Source: an uncultured Clostridia bacterium
GTDB taxonomy: Bacteria; Bacillota; Clostridia; Lachnospirales; Lachnospiraceae
NCBI GenBank assembly: GCA_946611595.1
Contig: CAMODY010000044.1
Span: 1-12,151, forward strand
Length of the DNA: 12,151 bases
Reading direction: 5' to 3'
Part shown: positions 5,873 through 12,147 of the stretch, in pieces
Numbering within the stretch: position 1 is the stretch's first letter
Layout: each line of letters begins with the position of its first letter
The notes under the pieces: model-generated
Database searches by the model: none
What the model was told of the DNA's origin: nothing
Seen by the model: the letters and a program-made list of their open reading frames with translations, nothing else
Program-made: the position numbers and the translations under genes

Positions 5873-6637
5873 ATGATCAGAAAAATAATCCATATAGACG
5901 AAGAAAAGTGTAATGGCTGCGGAATGTGCGCAAATGCTTGTCATGAAGGCGCGATCGACATGGTAAACGGAAAAGCGAAGCTGGTCAGAGAGAACTTCTG
6001 CGACGGTTTTGGCGATTGCCTTCCGGCATGCCCGACAGGTGCGATCACATTTGAAGAAAGAGAAGCACCGGCTTATGATGAGGCAGCTGTAAAGGCAAGC
6101 CAGATGCAGAAAGAGAAGCAGGCGGTAAACGCGATGACTGAGAAAGAGCAGAGTATGATGCACGAAATGACACAACATGCTGCAGGACAGGGATGCCCGG
6201 GCTCCAGGTTCATGCAGTTGAAAAAAGAGGCGGAAGTAGAAGCAGAACAGCCGAAGGCTGTGGGGAGAGCGGTTTCCAGACTTGAACAGTGGCCGTGCCA
6301 GATCAAGCTTCTTCCGACACAGGCACCGTTTTATGATGGGGCAAAACTATTGATCGCAGCAGACTGCACAGCTTATGCGTATGCCAACATGCATGAAGAT
6401 TTTATGAAAGGAAAGATCACGCTGATCGGCTGTCCAAAATTAGACGATATTGATTATACGGAAAAACTGACGGAGATCATTGCAAAAAATGATATCAAGA
6501 GCGTAACGATCGTCCGCATGGAAGTTCCGTGCTGCGGAGGCCTGCAAAGAGCTGCAGAAAATGCGCTGAAGAATAGTGGGAAGTTCCTGCCGTGGCAGGT
6601 TGTAACGATCAGCCGTGACGGAAGGATCCTGGATTGA
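5873..6637 (+). CDS. Ferredoxin-like Fe-S protein with C-terminal Cys-rich domain
   Basis: This 254-residue protein has an N-terminal ferredoxin domain and a larger C-terminal domain. Cluster motif 1 is canonical, CxxCxxCxxxC at 13-23. Motif 2 reads CDGFGDCLPACP (43-54), where the second Cys of CxxCxxC is Phe. A charged helical linker (60-130, with Cys108) follows. The C-terminal domain has conserved-looking ADCTAYAY (163-170), IGCPKLDD (185-192) and VPCCGGL (218-224), which suggest further metal or disulfide chemistry. I know this arrangement from clostridial proteins linked to Crp/Fnr regulators and hybrid-cluster protein (FrdX-like); hcp itself is not in the window. The start is ATG 5873 with AAGGAGG close upstream; an upstream in-frame ATG (5792) lies before the promoter and is rejected. 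A role as electron donor in a stress response is inferred. Confidence 0.88.
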   Translation: MIRKIIHIDEEKCNGCGMCANACHEGAIDMVNGKAKLVRENFCDGFGDCLPACPTGAITFEEREAPAYDEAAVKASQMQKEKQAVNAMTEKEQSMMHEMTQHAAGQGCPGSRFMQLKKEAEVEAEQPKAVGRAVSRLEQWPCQIKLLPTQAPFYDGAKLLIAADCTAYAYANMHEDFMKGKITLIGCPKLDDIDYTEKLTEIIAKNDIKSVTIVRMEVPCCGGLQRAAENALKNSGKFLPWQVVTISRDGRILD

Positions 6638-6678
6638 TGGATCTGAAGGACAGATAAATATCTTTGAACGGAAACTTA

Positions 6679-6704
6679 GGGCAGCAAAAAAAGCTGCCCT
6701 TTTT
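6679..6704 (+). terminator. Rho-independent terminator after the ferredoxin gene
   Basis: GGGCAGC (6679-6685), a seven-A loop and GCTGCCC (6693-6699) are followed by five T. The T-tract overlaps the stop codon of the converging LysR gene (6703-6705). On the minus strand the same stem lacks a good T-run, so it serves that gene less well. Confidence 0.92.
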
Positions 6705-7590
6705 ATAGCGGAAATGCCACGGCGTCCTTATATAGCTGTTTCAATATTGCCAGGAAACGCGAAAGGCTTTCCCTGTTATCATTTTTGTGTGTAAGTAGCT
6801 TACAGGAGAAGGATTCCTTGCAGTCAAAAGGAATCCAGGCAAACTGGCCACTATGATCATTTAAAAATCCAGGAGCCAGGCAAACGCCTCGTTTGGCCGC
6901 TACATTTGTAAGTGTTGTATCATGATCTGCACTGTTGAAATAATCGATCTTTCCCCCGGCAATTAATCTTTGCTGTACTGCGCGAAGAGCAGCAGGGGAG
7001 CCGCCACCGACCATGAGCGTTCGACCTGTAAGGTCTTTTTCTTTTACAAGATTCTTTTTTGCAAGCGGATCGTCATGGCAAGTGATCAGATAAATGTGGC
7101 TTTCAAATAAATCGTGCACTTCAATCCCGGGGATCTGTTTCGTCTGTTCTTTTAAAGCAAAGACGATATCTGTTTCATTTTTTAAAAAGGATTCCAGACC
7201 GTTTTCATACTGAAAGAGGGGAGTGATCTGTACCTCCGGAACTTCTTCTGCAAACAGCCTCATTGCCTCGGGAAGAAAGTAAACCGCCTGTCGTACCATC
7301 AGACTGATCGTGATATTGTCCTTATATTTGGCGCTGAAGTTTTGTCCCTGTTCGATCGCTCGCTTTAATTCTTCACGCATATTAACCAGGTAGCTTACAA
7401 ACTGCTCACCGGCAGGCGTTAATACAGCCCCTTTTCCGTTCCGGTCAAAAATTGTAAAGCCGATTTCTTCTTCCATAAGACGGATCTGGTAGGAAAAGGT
7501 CGGCTGGCTGACAAACATATTTTCTGCGGCGCGAGAAAAGTTCAGTGTTCTCGCAAGTTCGATACAATAATCAATTTGTTTCGTGGTCAT
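6703..7590 (-). CDS. LysR-family transcription regulator
   Basis: This 295-residue protein has a full-length LysR layout. The N-terminal winged helix-turn-helix covers about 1-60, with FSRAAENMFVSQPTFSYQIR at 18-37 and the LTPAGE element at 57-62. A linker helix follows, then a two-lobed periplasmic-binding-protein-like effector domain (about 90-290). The start is ATG 7590 with AAGGG 9 bases upstream. It is divergent from the flavodoxin gene, the normal arrangement for a LysR protein and its target. The effector is unknown; Cys171, Cys237, Cys257 and Cys263 in the effector domain could be redox-active, but nothing proves it. Confidence 0.94.
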   Translation of the reverse strand: MTTKQIDYCIELARTLNFSRAAENMFVSQPTFSYQIRLMEEEIGFTIFDRNGKGAVLTPAGEQFVSYLVNMREELKRAIEQGQNFSAKYKDNITISLMVRQAVYFLPEAMRLFAEEVPEVQITPLFQYENGLESFLKNETDIVFALKEQTKQIPGIEVHDLFESHIYLITCHDDPLAKKNLVKEKDLTGRTLMVGGGSPAALRAVQQRLIAGGKIDYFNSADHDTTLTNVAAKRGVCLAPGFLNDHSGQFAWIPFDCKESFSCKLLTHKNDNRESLSRFLAILKQLYKDAVAFPL

Positions 7591-7613
7591 GATGAAAATC
7601 CCTTATACTTGCT

Positions 7614-7628
7614 ATTTAAAATTTAAAT
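7614..7628. promoter_or_regulatory. AT-rich dyad with T-N11-A form, candidate LysR site
   Basis: The arms ATTTAAA and TTTAAAT are perfectly inverted around one central A. T7615 and A7627 give the T-N11-A spacing typical of LysR sites. It lies between the LysR and flavodoxin genes. AT-rich dyads also arise by chance. Confidence 0.4.
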
Positions 7629-7630
7629 TG

Positions 7631-7660
7631 ATTATATAACAATCCGATTGGACTTTGCAA
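7631..7660 (-). promoter_or_regulatory. Promoter of the LysR gene
   Basis: Reading the minus strand, TTGCAA (7660-7655) and a perfect TATAAT (7636-7631) are separated by 18 bases. The start site would be near 7624, inside the dyad at 7614-7628, so LysR binding could repress its own gene. Confidence 0.6.
7640..7650. promoter_or_regulatory. CAATC-C-GATTG inverted repeat, second candidate LysR site
   Basis: Two 5-base arms are inverted around a single C. The repeat sits within the spacer of the lysR promoter and about 90 bases before the flavodoxin ATG, a plausible place for a LysR regulatory half-site. Confidence 0.35.
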
Positions 7661-7731
7661 TAACGCTATGCGAGAATACAGACAACAAAACAAGAAATGA
7701 TATTTGAGCAAACATATAGGAGGACAAAACA

Positions 7732-8253
7732 ATGGCAAAAACATTAATCGCATTCTTTTCAAGAGCAGATGAAAACTATTTCGGCGGAGCAATGAGATAT
7801 GTAAAGGTAGGCAATACCGAAATCGTTGTAAACCATATGAAGGAACTGATCGATGCGGATACTTTTAAAATCGAAATGAAAGATCCGTACTCACCGGTAT
7901 ACATGACCTGTATTGATGAGGCTAAAAATGATCTCCGCGCAAATGCCCGTCCGGAACTCGTGAATTATTTAGACAGTATTGATGAGTACGACACCGTCGT
8001 TCTTGCATATCCGAACTACTGGGGAACTTTCCCTATGGCAGTTGCGACTTTCCTTGAAAGATATGATTTCTCAGGAAAGACAATCCTTCCTCTTTGCACG
8101 AATGAAGGAAGCGGCATGGGATCCAGCGAGAAAGATATTAAGAAATATACGAAAGCTGCAGATGTAAAGAAAGGCCTTTCCATTACCGGAAGCAGAGCAG
8201 AAAGTTCGAAAGCAGACGTACAGAAATGGTTTGCTGCAAACGGCCTGGCATAA
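7732..8253 (+). CDS. Flavodoxin
   Basis: This 173-residue cytoplasmic FMN-binding electron carrier, or flavodoxin-fold oxidoreductase, has an N-terminal strand and phosphate-loop region IAFFSRADENYF (6-17), interrupted before GNTE (27-30) as in the long Flavodoxin_4-type proteins. The isoalloxazine-flanking loop is YPNYWGTFPMAVATFLE (93-109), and a second flavin loop is TNEGSGMGSS (123-132). No signal peptide. ATG 7732 follows AGGAGG at 7718-7723. It is divergent from a LysR gene, a common pairing for stress-induced flavodoxins or quinone reductases, and is followed after 11 bases by an NTF2-like gene. I could not find a good -35/-10 pair on this strand, which fits an activator-dependent promoter. 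Confidence 0.92.
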   Translation: MAKTLIAFFSRADENYFGGAMRYVKVGNTEIVVNHMKELIDADTFKIEMKDPYSPVYMTCIDEAKNDLRANARPELVNYLDSIDEYDTVVLAYPNYWGTFPMAVATFLERYDFSGKTILPLCTNEGSGMGSSEKDIKKYTKAADVKKGLSITGSRAESSKADVQKWFAANGLA

Positions 8254-8264
8254 GGAATAAAGTA

Positions 8265-8633
8265 ATGAACGATAAAGAACGGATAGAGGAAACCTACAGG
8301 AAATACTGGGAGTATATGATCAACAAGGACGAAGAGGGGCTGCGTAGTTTAATGACAGAAGATTATTATCTTCGTCACATGACCGGCGTTCAGCAGTCAC
8401 GCGAAGAATTCCTGCGCGGTTTAATGAAAGGCACCTTCAATTATTATTCGGCTGATCATGAAGCGATTGAAGTTGAGCTTCATGGTGATACAGCAGAAAT
8501 GATTGGGAAAAGCCGCGTGCTTGCAGCGGTATATGGAGGCGGCAAAAATCGCTGGCGTCTAAGAGGAGATTTTACCCTTCGAAAGGAAAATGGCGTCTGG
8601 AAATTCACAAGTTCAGAGGCTTCTACGTACTAA
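8265..8633 (+). CDS. NTF2/SnoaL-like small protein
   Basis: This 122-residue protein has the pattern of the NTF2-like cone fold (SnoaL/DUF4440 group). It has an N-terminal helix ERIEETYRKYWEYMINKDEEG (4-24), a LMTEDYYLRHMTG strand-loop (29-41), a helix with SREEFLRGL (45-53), then alternating beta strands ending in GDFTLRKENGVWKFTSSEA. Such proteins are small-molecule enzymes or ligand-binding proteins; no specific reaction can be assigned. ATG 8265 is preceded by AAGGA at 8252-8256, which overlaps the flavodoxin stop codon, so the two are co-transcribed and probably coupled. The longer frame from 8226 overlaps the flavodoxin and is rejected. No terminator follows. Confidence 0.82.
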   Translation: MNDKERIEETYRKYWEYMINKDEEGLRSLMTEDYYLRHMTGVQQSREEFLRGLMKGTFNYYSADHEAIEVELHGDTAEMIGKSRVLAAVYGGGKNRWRLRGDFTLRKENGVWKFTSSEASTY

Positions 8634-8640
8634 AAAACGT

Positions 8641-8670
8641 CCAACACTTTTTCTTGATTAGCAGTATAAT
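8641..8670 (+). promoter_or_regulatory. Possible promoter of the MATE gene
   Basis: A perfect TATAAT lies at 8665-8670, with a weak -35 (CCAACA, 8641-8646) 18 bases upstream. Transcription would begin near 8677, inside the left arm of the hairpin described next, so transcripts from here would carry only its 3' part. Confidence 0.45.
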
Positions 8671-8726
8671 ATCTCCCGGCGCTCAACATGGAATAGACTA
8701 AAAAGCGCCAGGGAGATACTATATTG
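8662..8726 (+). promoter_or_regulatory. Long hairpin enclosing the MATE ribosome binding site and start codon
   Basis: The left arm 8662-8683 pairs with the right arm 8704-8726. Six base pairs nearest the loop (GGCGCT/AGCGCC) are followed by a bulged A8710. Eight more (TATCTCCC/GGGAGATA), one A/C mismatch and four TATA pairs follow, then C-G, A-U and G-U pairs onto the TTG start. The loop is 20 bases (8684-8703). The right arm contains the ribosome binding site AGGGAG (8710-8715), so translation would be blocked in any RNA holding both arms. No T-tract follows, so it is not a classical terminator. It does not match a riboswitch class I know. Confidence 0.75.
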
Positions 8727-10076
8727 AATAAAGACCTGACAGCCGGAGATCCTGGCAAAGTCCTTTGGAGATTTTGTCTTCCCCTCTTCGGTAGTATTAT
8801 TTTTCAACAAATCTATAACATTGCAGACAGCCTCGTTGCAGGTAAGTTTATCGGTGAAGGGGCTTTGGCTGCAGTTGGAAACAGCTATGAGATCACCTTG
8901 ATATTCATAGCTTTCGCTTTTGGCTGTAATATTGGCTGTTCCGTCGTTGTCTCAACCTTTTTCGGAGCAAAACGATATAAAGAAATGAAGACTGCGGTTT
9001 CGACCGCAATGATCGCAAGCGCAGTTCTTTGTGCAGTTCTTATGCTGCTTGGAATCCTGCTTTGCGGAAATCTTTTGGAACTGATCCGAACACCTCAGGA
9101 AGTGTTTGCGGATTCAAAACTCTATCTGGATATTTATATTTGGGGCCTGCCGTTTGTTTTCTTTTACAATATTTCGACTGGTGTATTTTCGGCGCTTGGC
9201 GATTCGAAGACTCCCTTCTATTTTCTGGCGGCATCCTCCTGTGCAAATATTTTGATGGACATCTGGTTTGTTGCCGGATTTCATATGGGTGTTGCAGGAG
9301 TTGCATGGGCAACTTTTATCTGTCAGGGAATCAGCTGCGTGTTAGCCCTTGTCTTCGTGTTCCGCAGACTGGTTAAAATTAAAACTGAAGAAAAGCATGT
9401 ATTATTTAACTGGAAAATCTGTGGCCGGATTGCAAAGGTTGCCATCCCGAGTATCCTGCAGCAGAGTTTTATTTCGATCGGAAATATTGTGATCCAGGGT
9501 GTCATCAATGGATTCGGACCAGGCGTTATGGCGGGCTATTCTGCAGCGATTAAGTTGAACAATCTGGTCATTACCTCATTTACGACTCTTGGAAATGGTA
9601 TCTCAAATTATGCTGCACAAAATATCGGCGCCGGGAAATTATTCCGTATTAAGCCCGGCTTTAAAGCAGGGATCAAGATGGTCTGGATCATCTCTTTTGT
9701 TTTTGCAATTCTATATGTTTTCTGCGGAAAGTGGCTTCTCTTATTATTTATGAATGAGCCTTCCGCGGATGCGATGCATACAGGTATCATGCTTTTACGC
9801 ATTGTTTCGCCTTTCTACTTTGTCGTTTCAGCAAAACTGGTTGCAGACGGCATTCTTCGTGGAGCCAGTGATATGACAAAGTTTATGATCGCAACATTCA
9901 CGGATCTGATCCTGCGAGTTGTTCTCGCGCTGGTCCTTTCGAAAACTGCTTTGGGAGCAACCGGAATCTGGTGTGCATGGCCGGTTGGCTGGACAGTTGC
10001 AACCATCCTTTCGATTCTCTTTTACAGACGAGGTCCATGGAAAGACGCAGTCTATGAAACGAAGTCCAAAGAATAA
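8724..10076 (+). CDS. MATE-family multidrug/cation efflux transporter
   Basis: This 450-residue inner-membrane protein has about 12 hydrophobic segments in two homologous halves, the normal MATE length and layout. Exchange of Na+ or H+ for cationic drugs or metabolites is the family role. Family marks are the first-segment motif QQIYNIADSLVAGKFIG (28-44), ALGDSKTPFYF in the first half, and the matching ILRGASDMTKF in the second half. The start is TTG 8724 with AGGGAG at 8710-8715; no ATG fits, and the family N-terminus (short charged leader, then LWRFCLPLFGS) begins here. It lies 90 bases after the NTF2-like gene with no terminator between, so read-through is possible. The substrate cannot be told from the sequence. 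Confidence 0.95.
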   Translation: MNKDLTAGDPGKVLWRFCLPLFGSIIFQQIYNIADSLVAGKFIGEGALAAVGNSYEITLIFIAFAFGCNIGCSVVVSTFFGAKRYKEMKTAVSTAMIASAVLCAVLMLLGILLCGNLLELIRTPQEVFADSKLYLDIYIWGLPFVFFYNISTGVFSALGDSKTPFYFLAASSCANILMDIWFVAGFHMGVAGVAWATFICQGISCVLALVFVFRRLVKIKTEEKHVLFNWKICGRIAKVAIPSILQQSFISIGNIVIQGVINGFGPGVMAGYSAAIKLNNLVITSFTTLGNGISNYAAQNIGAGKLFRIKPGFKAGIKMVWIISFVFAILYVFCGKWLLLLFMNEPSADAMHTGIMLLRIVSPFYFVVSAKLVADGILRGASDMTKFMIATFTDLILRVVLALVLSKTALGATGIWCAWPVGWTVATILSILFYRRGPWKDAVYETKSKE

Positions 10077-10106
10077 ACTTCGGTATCAATTAAAACGGGA
10101 TTGTTT

Positions 10107-10112
10107 TATAAT
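10107..10112 (+). promoter_or_regulatory. Possible -10 box of the macro-domain gene
   Basis: A perfect TATAAT lies 22 bases before the ATG at 10135. The -35 region 17 bases upstream (TATCAA) is weak. The start would be near 10119, leaving a very short leader that still contains the ribosome binding site AGAGGTG (10121-10127). Confidence 0.4.
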
Positions 10113-10134
10113 CACTGTTAAGAGGTGAATATAG

Positions 10135-11271
10135 ATGCCGTTTAAGATCGTACGAAATGACATTACAAAAATGAATACGGAAGCCATAGTAAATACGGCA
10201 AATGAACATCCGCTCGTAGGACCTGGATGTGATAGTGCTGTGTATAAGGCTGCAGGATATGAGGAACTCCTCGCATACCGAAAAGAAAAGATCGGCATTG
10301 TCCCGGAAGGAGATGTCTTTCTCACACCTGGATTTGCGCTTCCAGCAAAATATATCATTCATGCGGTAAGTCCTCTTTATGTCGGCGGCGACGAAGGAGA
10401 AGAAGAAAAACTCCGCGCATGTTACCGAAAAAGTCTTGCACTTGCAAAAGAAAAGGGAATCCATTCGATTGCCTTTCCACTGATTTCTACAGGTAGTTTT
10501 GGCTATCCGAAAGAGGAAGGCATGCGGATCGCACTTGATGAGATCAATGCATTTCTTCTCAAGGACGAGATGGAGATCTCGCTTGTTGTGTTTGGCGAGG
10601 AGACAACAGAACTTGGAACAAAACTGTATCCGGATCTTGAGGCCTATATTGATCGGAATTATGTTGAGGAAAAATTAGAAGAAGAGTATTTTGGCGGCTA
10701 TGAACGGCGGGGTATGGCAGGATCGATGCCACAGCACGCAGCCGCTCCGGTGAATTACTCAGCGCCTTTTGTTGCAGGAGCAAATGAAGAAAAGAAGAGG
10801 CCGTCTCTTCGAGAGTCGATATTTAGGCGTCGCCGGAGAAAGCAGGAGACGGAAGTATATGAGGAAGCGGAATGTTCCGAGGAGTTTGAGGATGTACACG
10901 AAAGCAAACTGGAAGAGCGGATGCGTCATATCTCGGATACGTTCTCTGAATACTTGATGTATCTGATCGGAGAAAAACAATTAACGAATGCAGATGTTTA
11001 TAAGCGTGCGATCGTTGACAGAAAAGTTTTTTCCAAGATCAAAAATAATCCGGACTATCATCCGCAGAAGCTGACAGCGCTTTGTCTTTGCATTGGAGCA
11101 AAACTGAATCTGGATGAGTCGAAAGACCTTCTGGCAAGAGCCGGATATGCGCTCTCGCCTTGTGATAAAACAGATATTATCTTTTCCTACTTCATTGAGA
11201 ATGAAATCTACGACATGATCGAATTGGATATTCAGCTTGAAGAGCATGGTCTTCCATGTATTATTTCCTAG
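10135..11271 (+). CDS. Macro-domain protein with C-terminal HTH-like domain
   Basis: This 378-residue cytoplasmic protein has three parts. Residues 1-165 are a macro domain, a fold that binds or cleaves ADP-ribose derivatives: NDITKMNTEAIVNTAN (8-23), PLVGPGCDSAVYKAAG (26-41) and LISTGSFGYPKEE (116-128). The usual NAAN and GGGG loops read NTAN and VGPG, but Asp33 at the catalytic-loop position remains. Residues 176-258 are a charged, probably disordered linker with a basic patch (RRRRRK, 231-236). Residues 259-378 are helical and look XRE-like, with DVYKRAIVDRKVFSKIKNN (287-305) as the likely helix-turn-helix. Ribosome binding site AGAGGTG is 7 bases before the ATG. It starts 58 bases after the MATE gene without a terminator and ends at a strong terminator. 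DNA binding and ligand are inferred. Confidence 0.88.
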   Translation: MPFKIVRNDITKMNTEAIVNTANEHPLVGPGCDSAVYKAAGYEELLAYRKEKIGIVPEGDVFLTPGFALPAKYIIHAVSPLYVGGDEGEEEKLRACYRKSLALAKEKGIHSIAFPLISTGSFGYPKEEGMRIALDEINAFLLKDEMEISLVVFGEETTELGTKLYPDLEAYIDRNYVEEKLEEEYFGGYERRGMAGSMPQHAAAPVNYSAPFVAGANEEKKRPSLRESIFRRRRRKQETEVYEEAECSEEFEDVHESKLEERMRHISDTFSEYLMYLIGEKQLTNADVYKRAIVDRKVFSKIKNNPDYHPQKLTALCLCIGAKLNLDESKDLLARAGYALSPCDKTDIIFSYFIENEIYDMIELDIQLEEHGLPCIIS

Positions 11272-11295
11272 CTTGTTTGGAGTCAATTGCTCGTT

Positions 11296-11325
11296 AACGG
11301 TCTGCATCTGGCAGACCGTTTTTTT
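11296..11325 (+). terminator. Rho-independent terminator after the macro-domain gene
   Basis: A perfect 10-bp stem, AACGGTCTGC (11296-11305) and GCAGACCGTT (11311-11320), has a 5-base loop and a run of seven T ending at 11325. It separates the macro-domain gene from the VWA gene. Confidence 0.95.
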
Positions 11326-11363
11326 GTCGCCTGGCAGGAGACAGGTTGAAAAAACAAAAACAA

Positions 11364-11369
11364 TATAAT
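11364..11369 (+). promoter_or_regulatory. Likely -10 box of the VWA gene
   Basis: A perfect TATAAT follows the terminator and lies 68 bases before the VWA ATG. The nearest TTGAAA (11346-11351) is only 12 bases upstream, too close for a standard -35, and the sequence at 17 bases (ACAGGT) is weak. The VWA gene therefore probably has its own promoter. Confidence 0.5.
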
Positions 11370-11437
11370 GTGCCCGTAAGATTAAAAAACAGAGACAAAC
11401 ATCTTTCAATCGTCTCATAAATGAATGGAGGTACATT

Positions 11438-12103
11438 ATGAAAAAAGGTTTAACAGAAGTCGTATTTATCCTGGATAGAAGCGGTTCTATGAGTGGACTG
11501 GAAGCAGACACAATCGGTGGTTTTAATTCCCTGATCGAAAAACAGAAAAAGGAAGAAGGCGAGGCCTTGATCTCTACAGTACTATTTGATGATAGCTGTG
11601 AGGTTCTTTATGACAGAGTTCCGCTTGATAAGGTAGAGCCGATGAATGACAGGCAGTATTATGTACGAGGCTGTACAGCGCTTTTAGATGCAATCGGTGG
11701 AGCCGTTCATCATATCGCCAACGTGCATAAATATGCCAGAGAAGAAGACCGTCCGGAAAAAACGCTTTTCATCATCACGACAGATGGAATGGAAAATGCC
11801 AGCCAGCGATATGACTATAAGAAAGTTAAGAAAATGGTTGAGCATGAACAGGAAAAATATGGATGGGAGTTTCTCTTTCTTGGCGCAAATATTGATGCAA
11901 TCGAGGTGGCGGGAAGATTTGGACTGAAAGCCGGAAGAGCCATTAATTATGTCAGCGACAGCGCAGGAACAGAGCTGAATTACCGGGTACTTTCCAACAT
12001 GGTATCCGGTGTCAGAAGATCTAAAAGCGTAGAGGAAGTGGATATGGCAGTAGAAGCGTGCTGCGCTCCGATCCGTGAAGACTATCAAAAAAGACATCGC
12101 TGA
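11438..12103 (+). CDS. Von Willebrand factor A domain protein, TerY-like
   Basis: This 221-residue protein is nearly all one VWA domain and has no signal peptide or membrane segment, so it is cytoplasmic. The metal-ion-dependent adhesion site is intact: DxSxS at 13-17 (DRSGS), Thr80 in RGCTALLDAIG, and Asp116 in TTDGMEN. The C-terminal part (FLFLGANIDAIEVAGRFGL, about 145-163) is shared with other small bacterial VWA proteins of the TerY/YfbK sort, which usually mediate metal-dependent protein-protein contacts. The start is ATG with GGAGG at 11427-11431, 6 bases upstream. It follows the macro-domain gene on the same strand but behind a terminator, and is followed by its own hairpin. Function in this context is unknown. 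Confidence 0.92.
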   Translation: MKKGLTEVVFILDRSGSMSGLEADTIGGFNSLIEKQKKEEGEALISTVLFDDSCEVLYDRVPLDKVEPMNDRQYYVRGCTALLDAIGGAVHHIANVHKYAREEDRPEKTLFIITTDGMENASQRYDYKKVKKMVEHEQEKYGWEFLFLGANIDAIEVAGRFGLKAGRAINYVSDSAGTELNYRVLSNMVSGVRRSKSVEEVDMAVEACCAPIREDYQKRHR

Positions 12104-12121
12104 TAACTATACGATGCAAAG

Positions 12122-12147
12122 AAGACCTCCGCATATGCGGAGGTCTT
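12122..12147 (+). terminator. Terminator hairpin after the VWA gene
   Basis: A perfect 26-bp palindrome (stem AAGACCTCCGC and its inverse around ATAT) ends in a short T-run (TTTCT) at the window edge. It can act on either strand, so it may also serve a converging gene outside the window. Confidence 0.8.

Noticed and set aside
5751..5873. 41-codon N-terminal extension of the Crp/Fnr gene
   Set aside because: It would cover the operator and the ferredoxin ribosome binding site; ATG 5750 has its own AGGAG and the proper family N-terminus.
8226..8264. 13-codon upstream extension of the NTF2-like gene
   Set aside because: It overlaps the flavodoxin coding end and lacks a ribosome binding site, whereas ATG 8265 has one.
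11392..11416. GAGAC...GTCTC inverted repeat in the VWA leader
   Set aside because: Only five base pairs with a 15-base loop and no overlap with the ribosome binding site; likely chance.
10981..11511. 176-codon minus-strand frame over the end of the macro-domain gene and the start of the VWA gene
   Set aside because: It crosses a strong terminator and two well-supported genes and shows no recognisable protein features.
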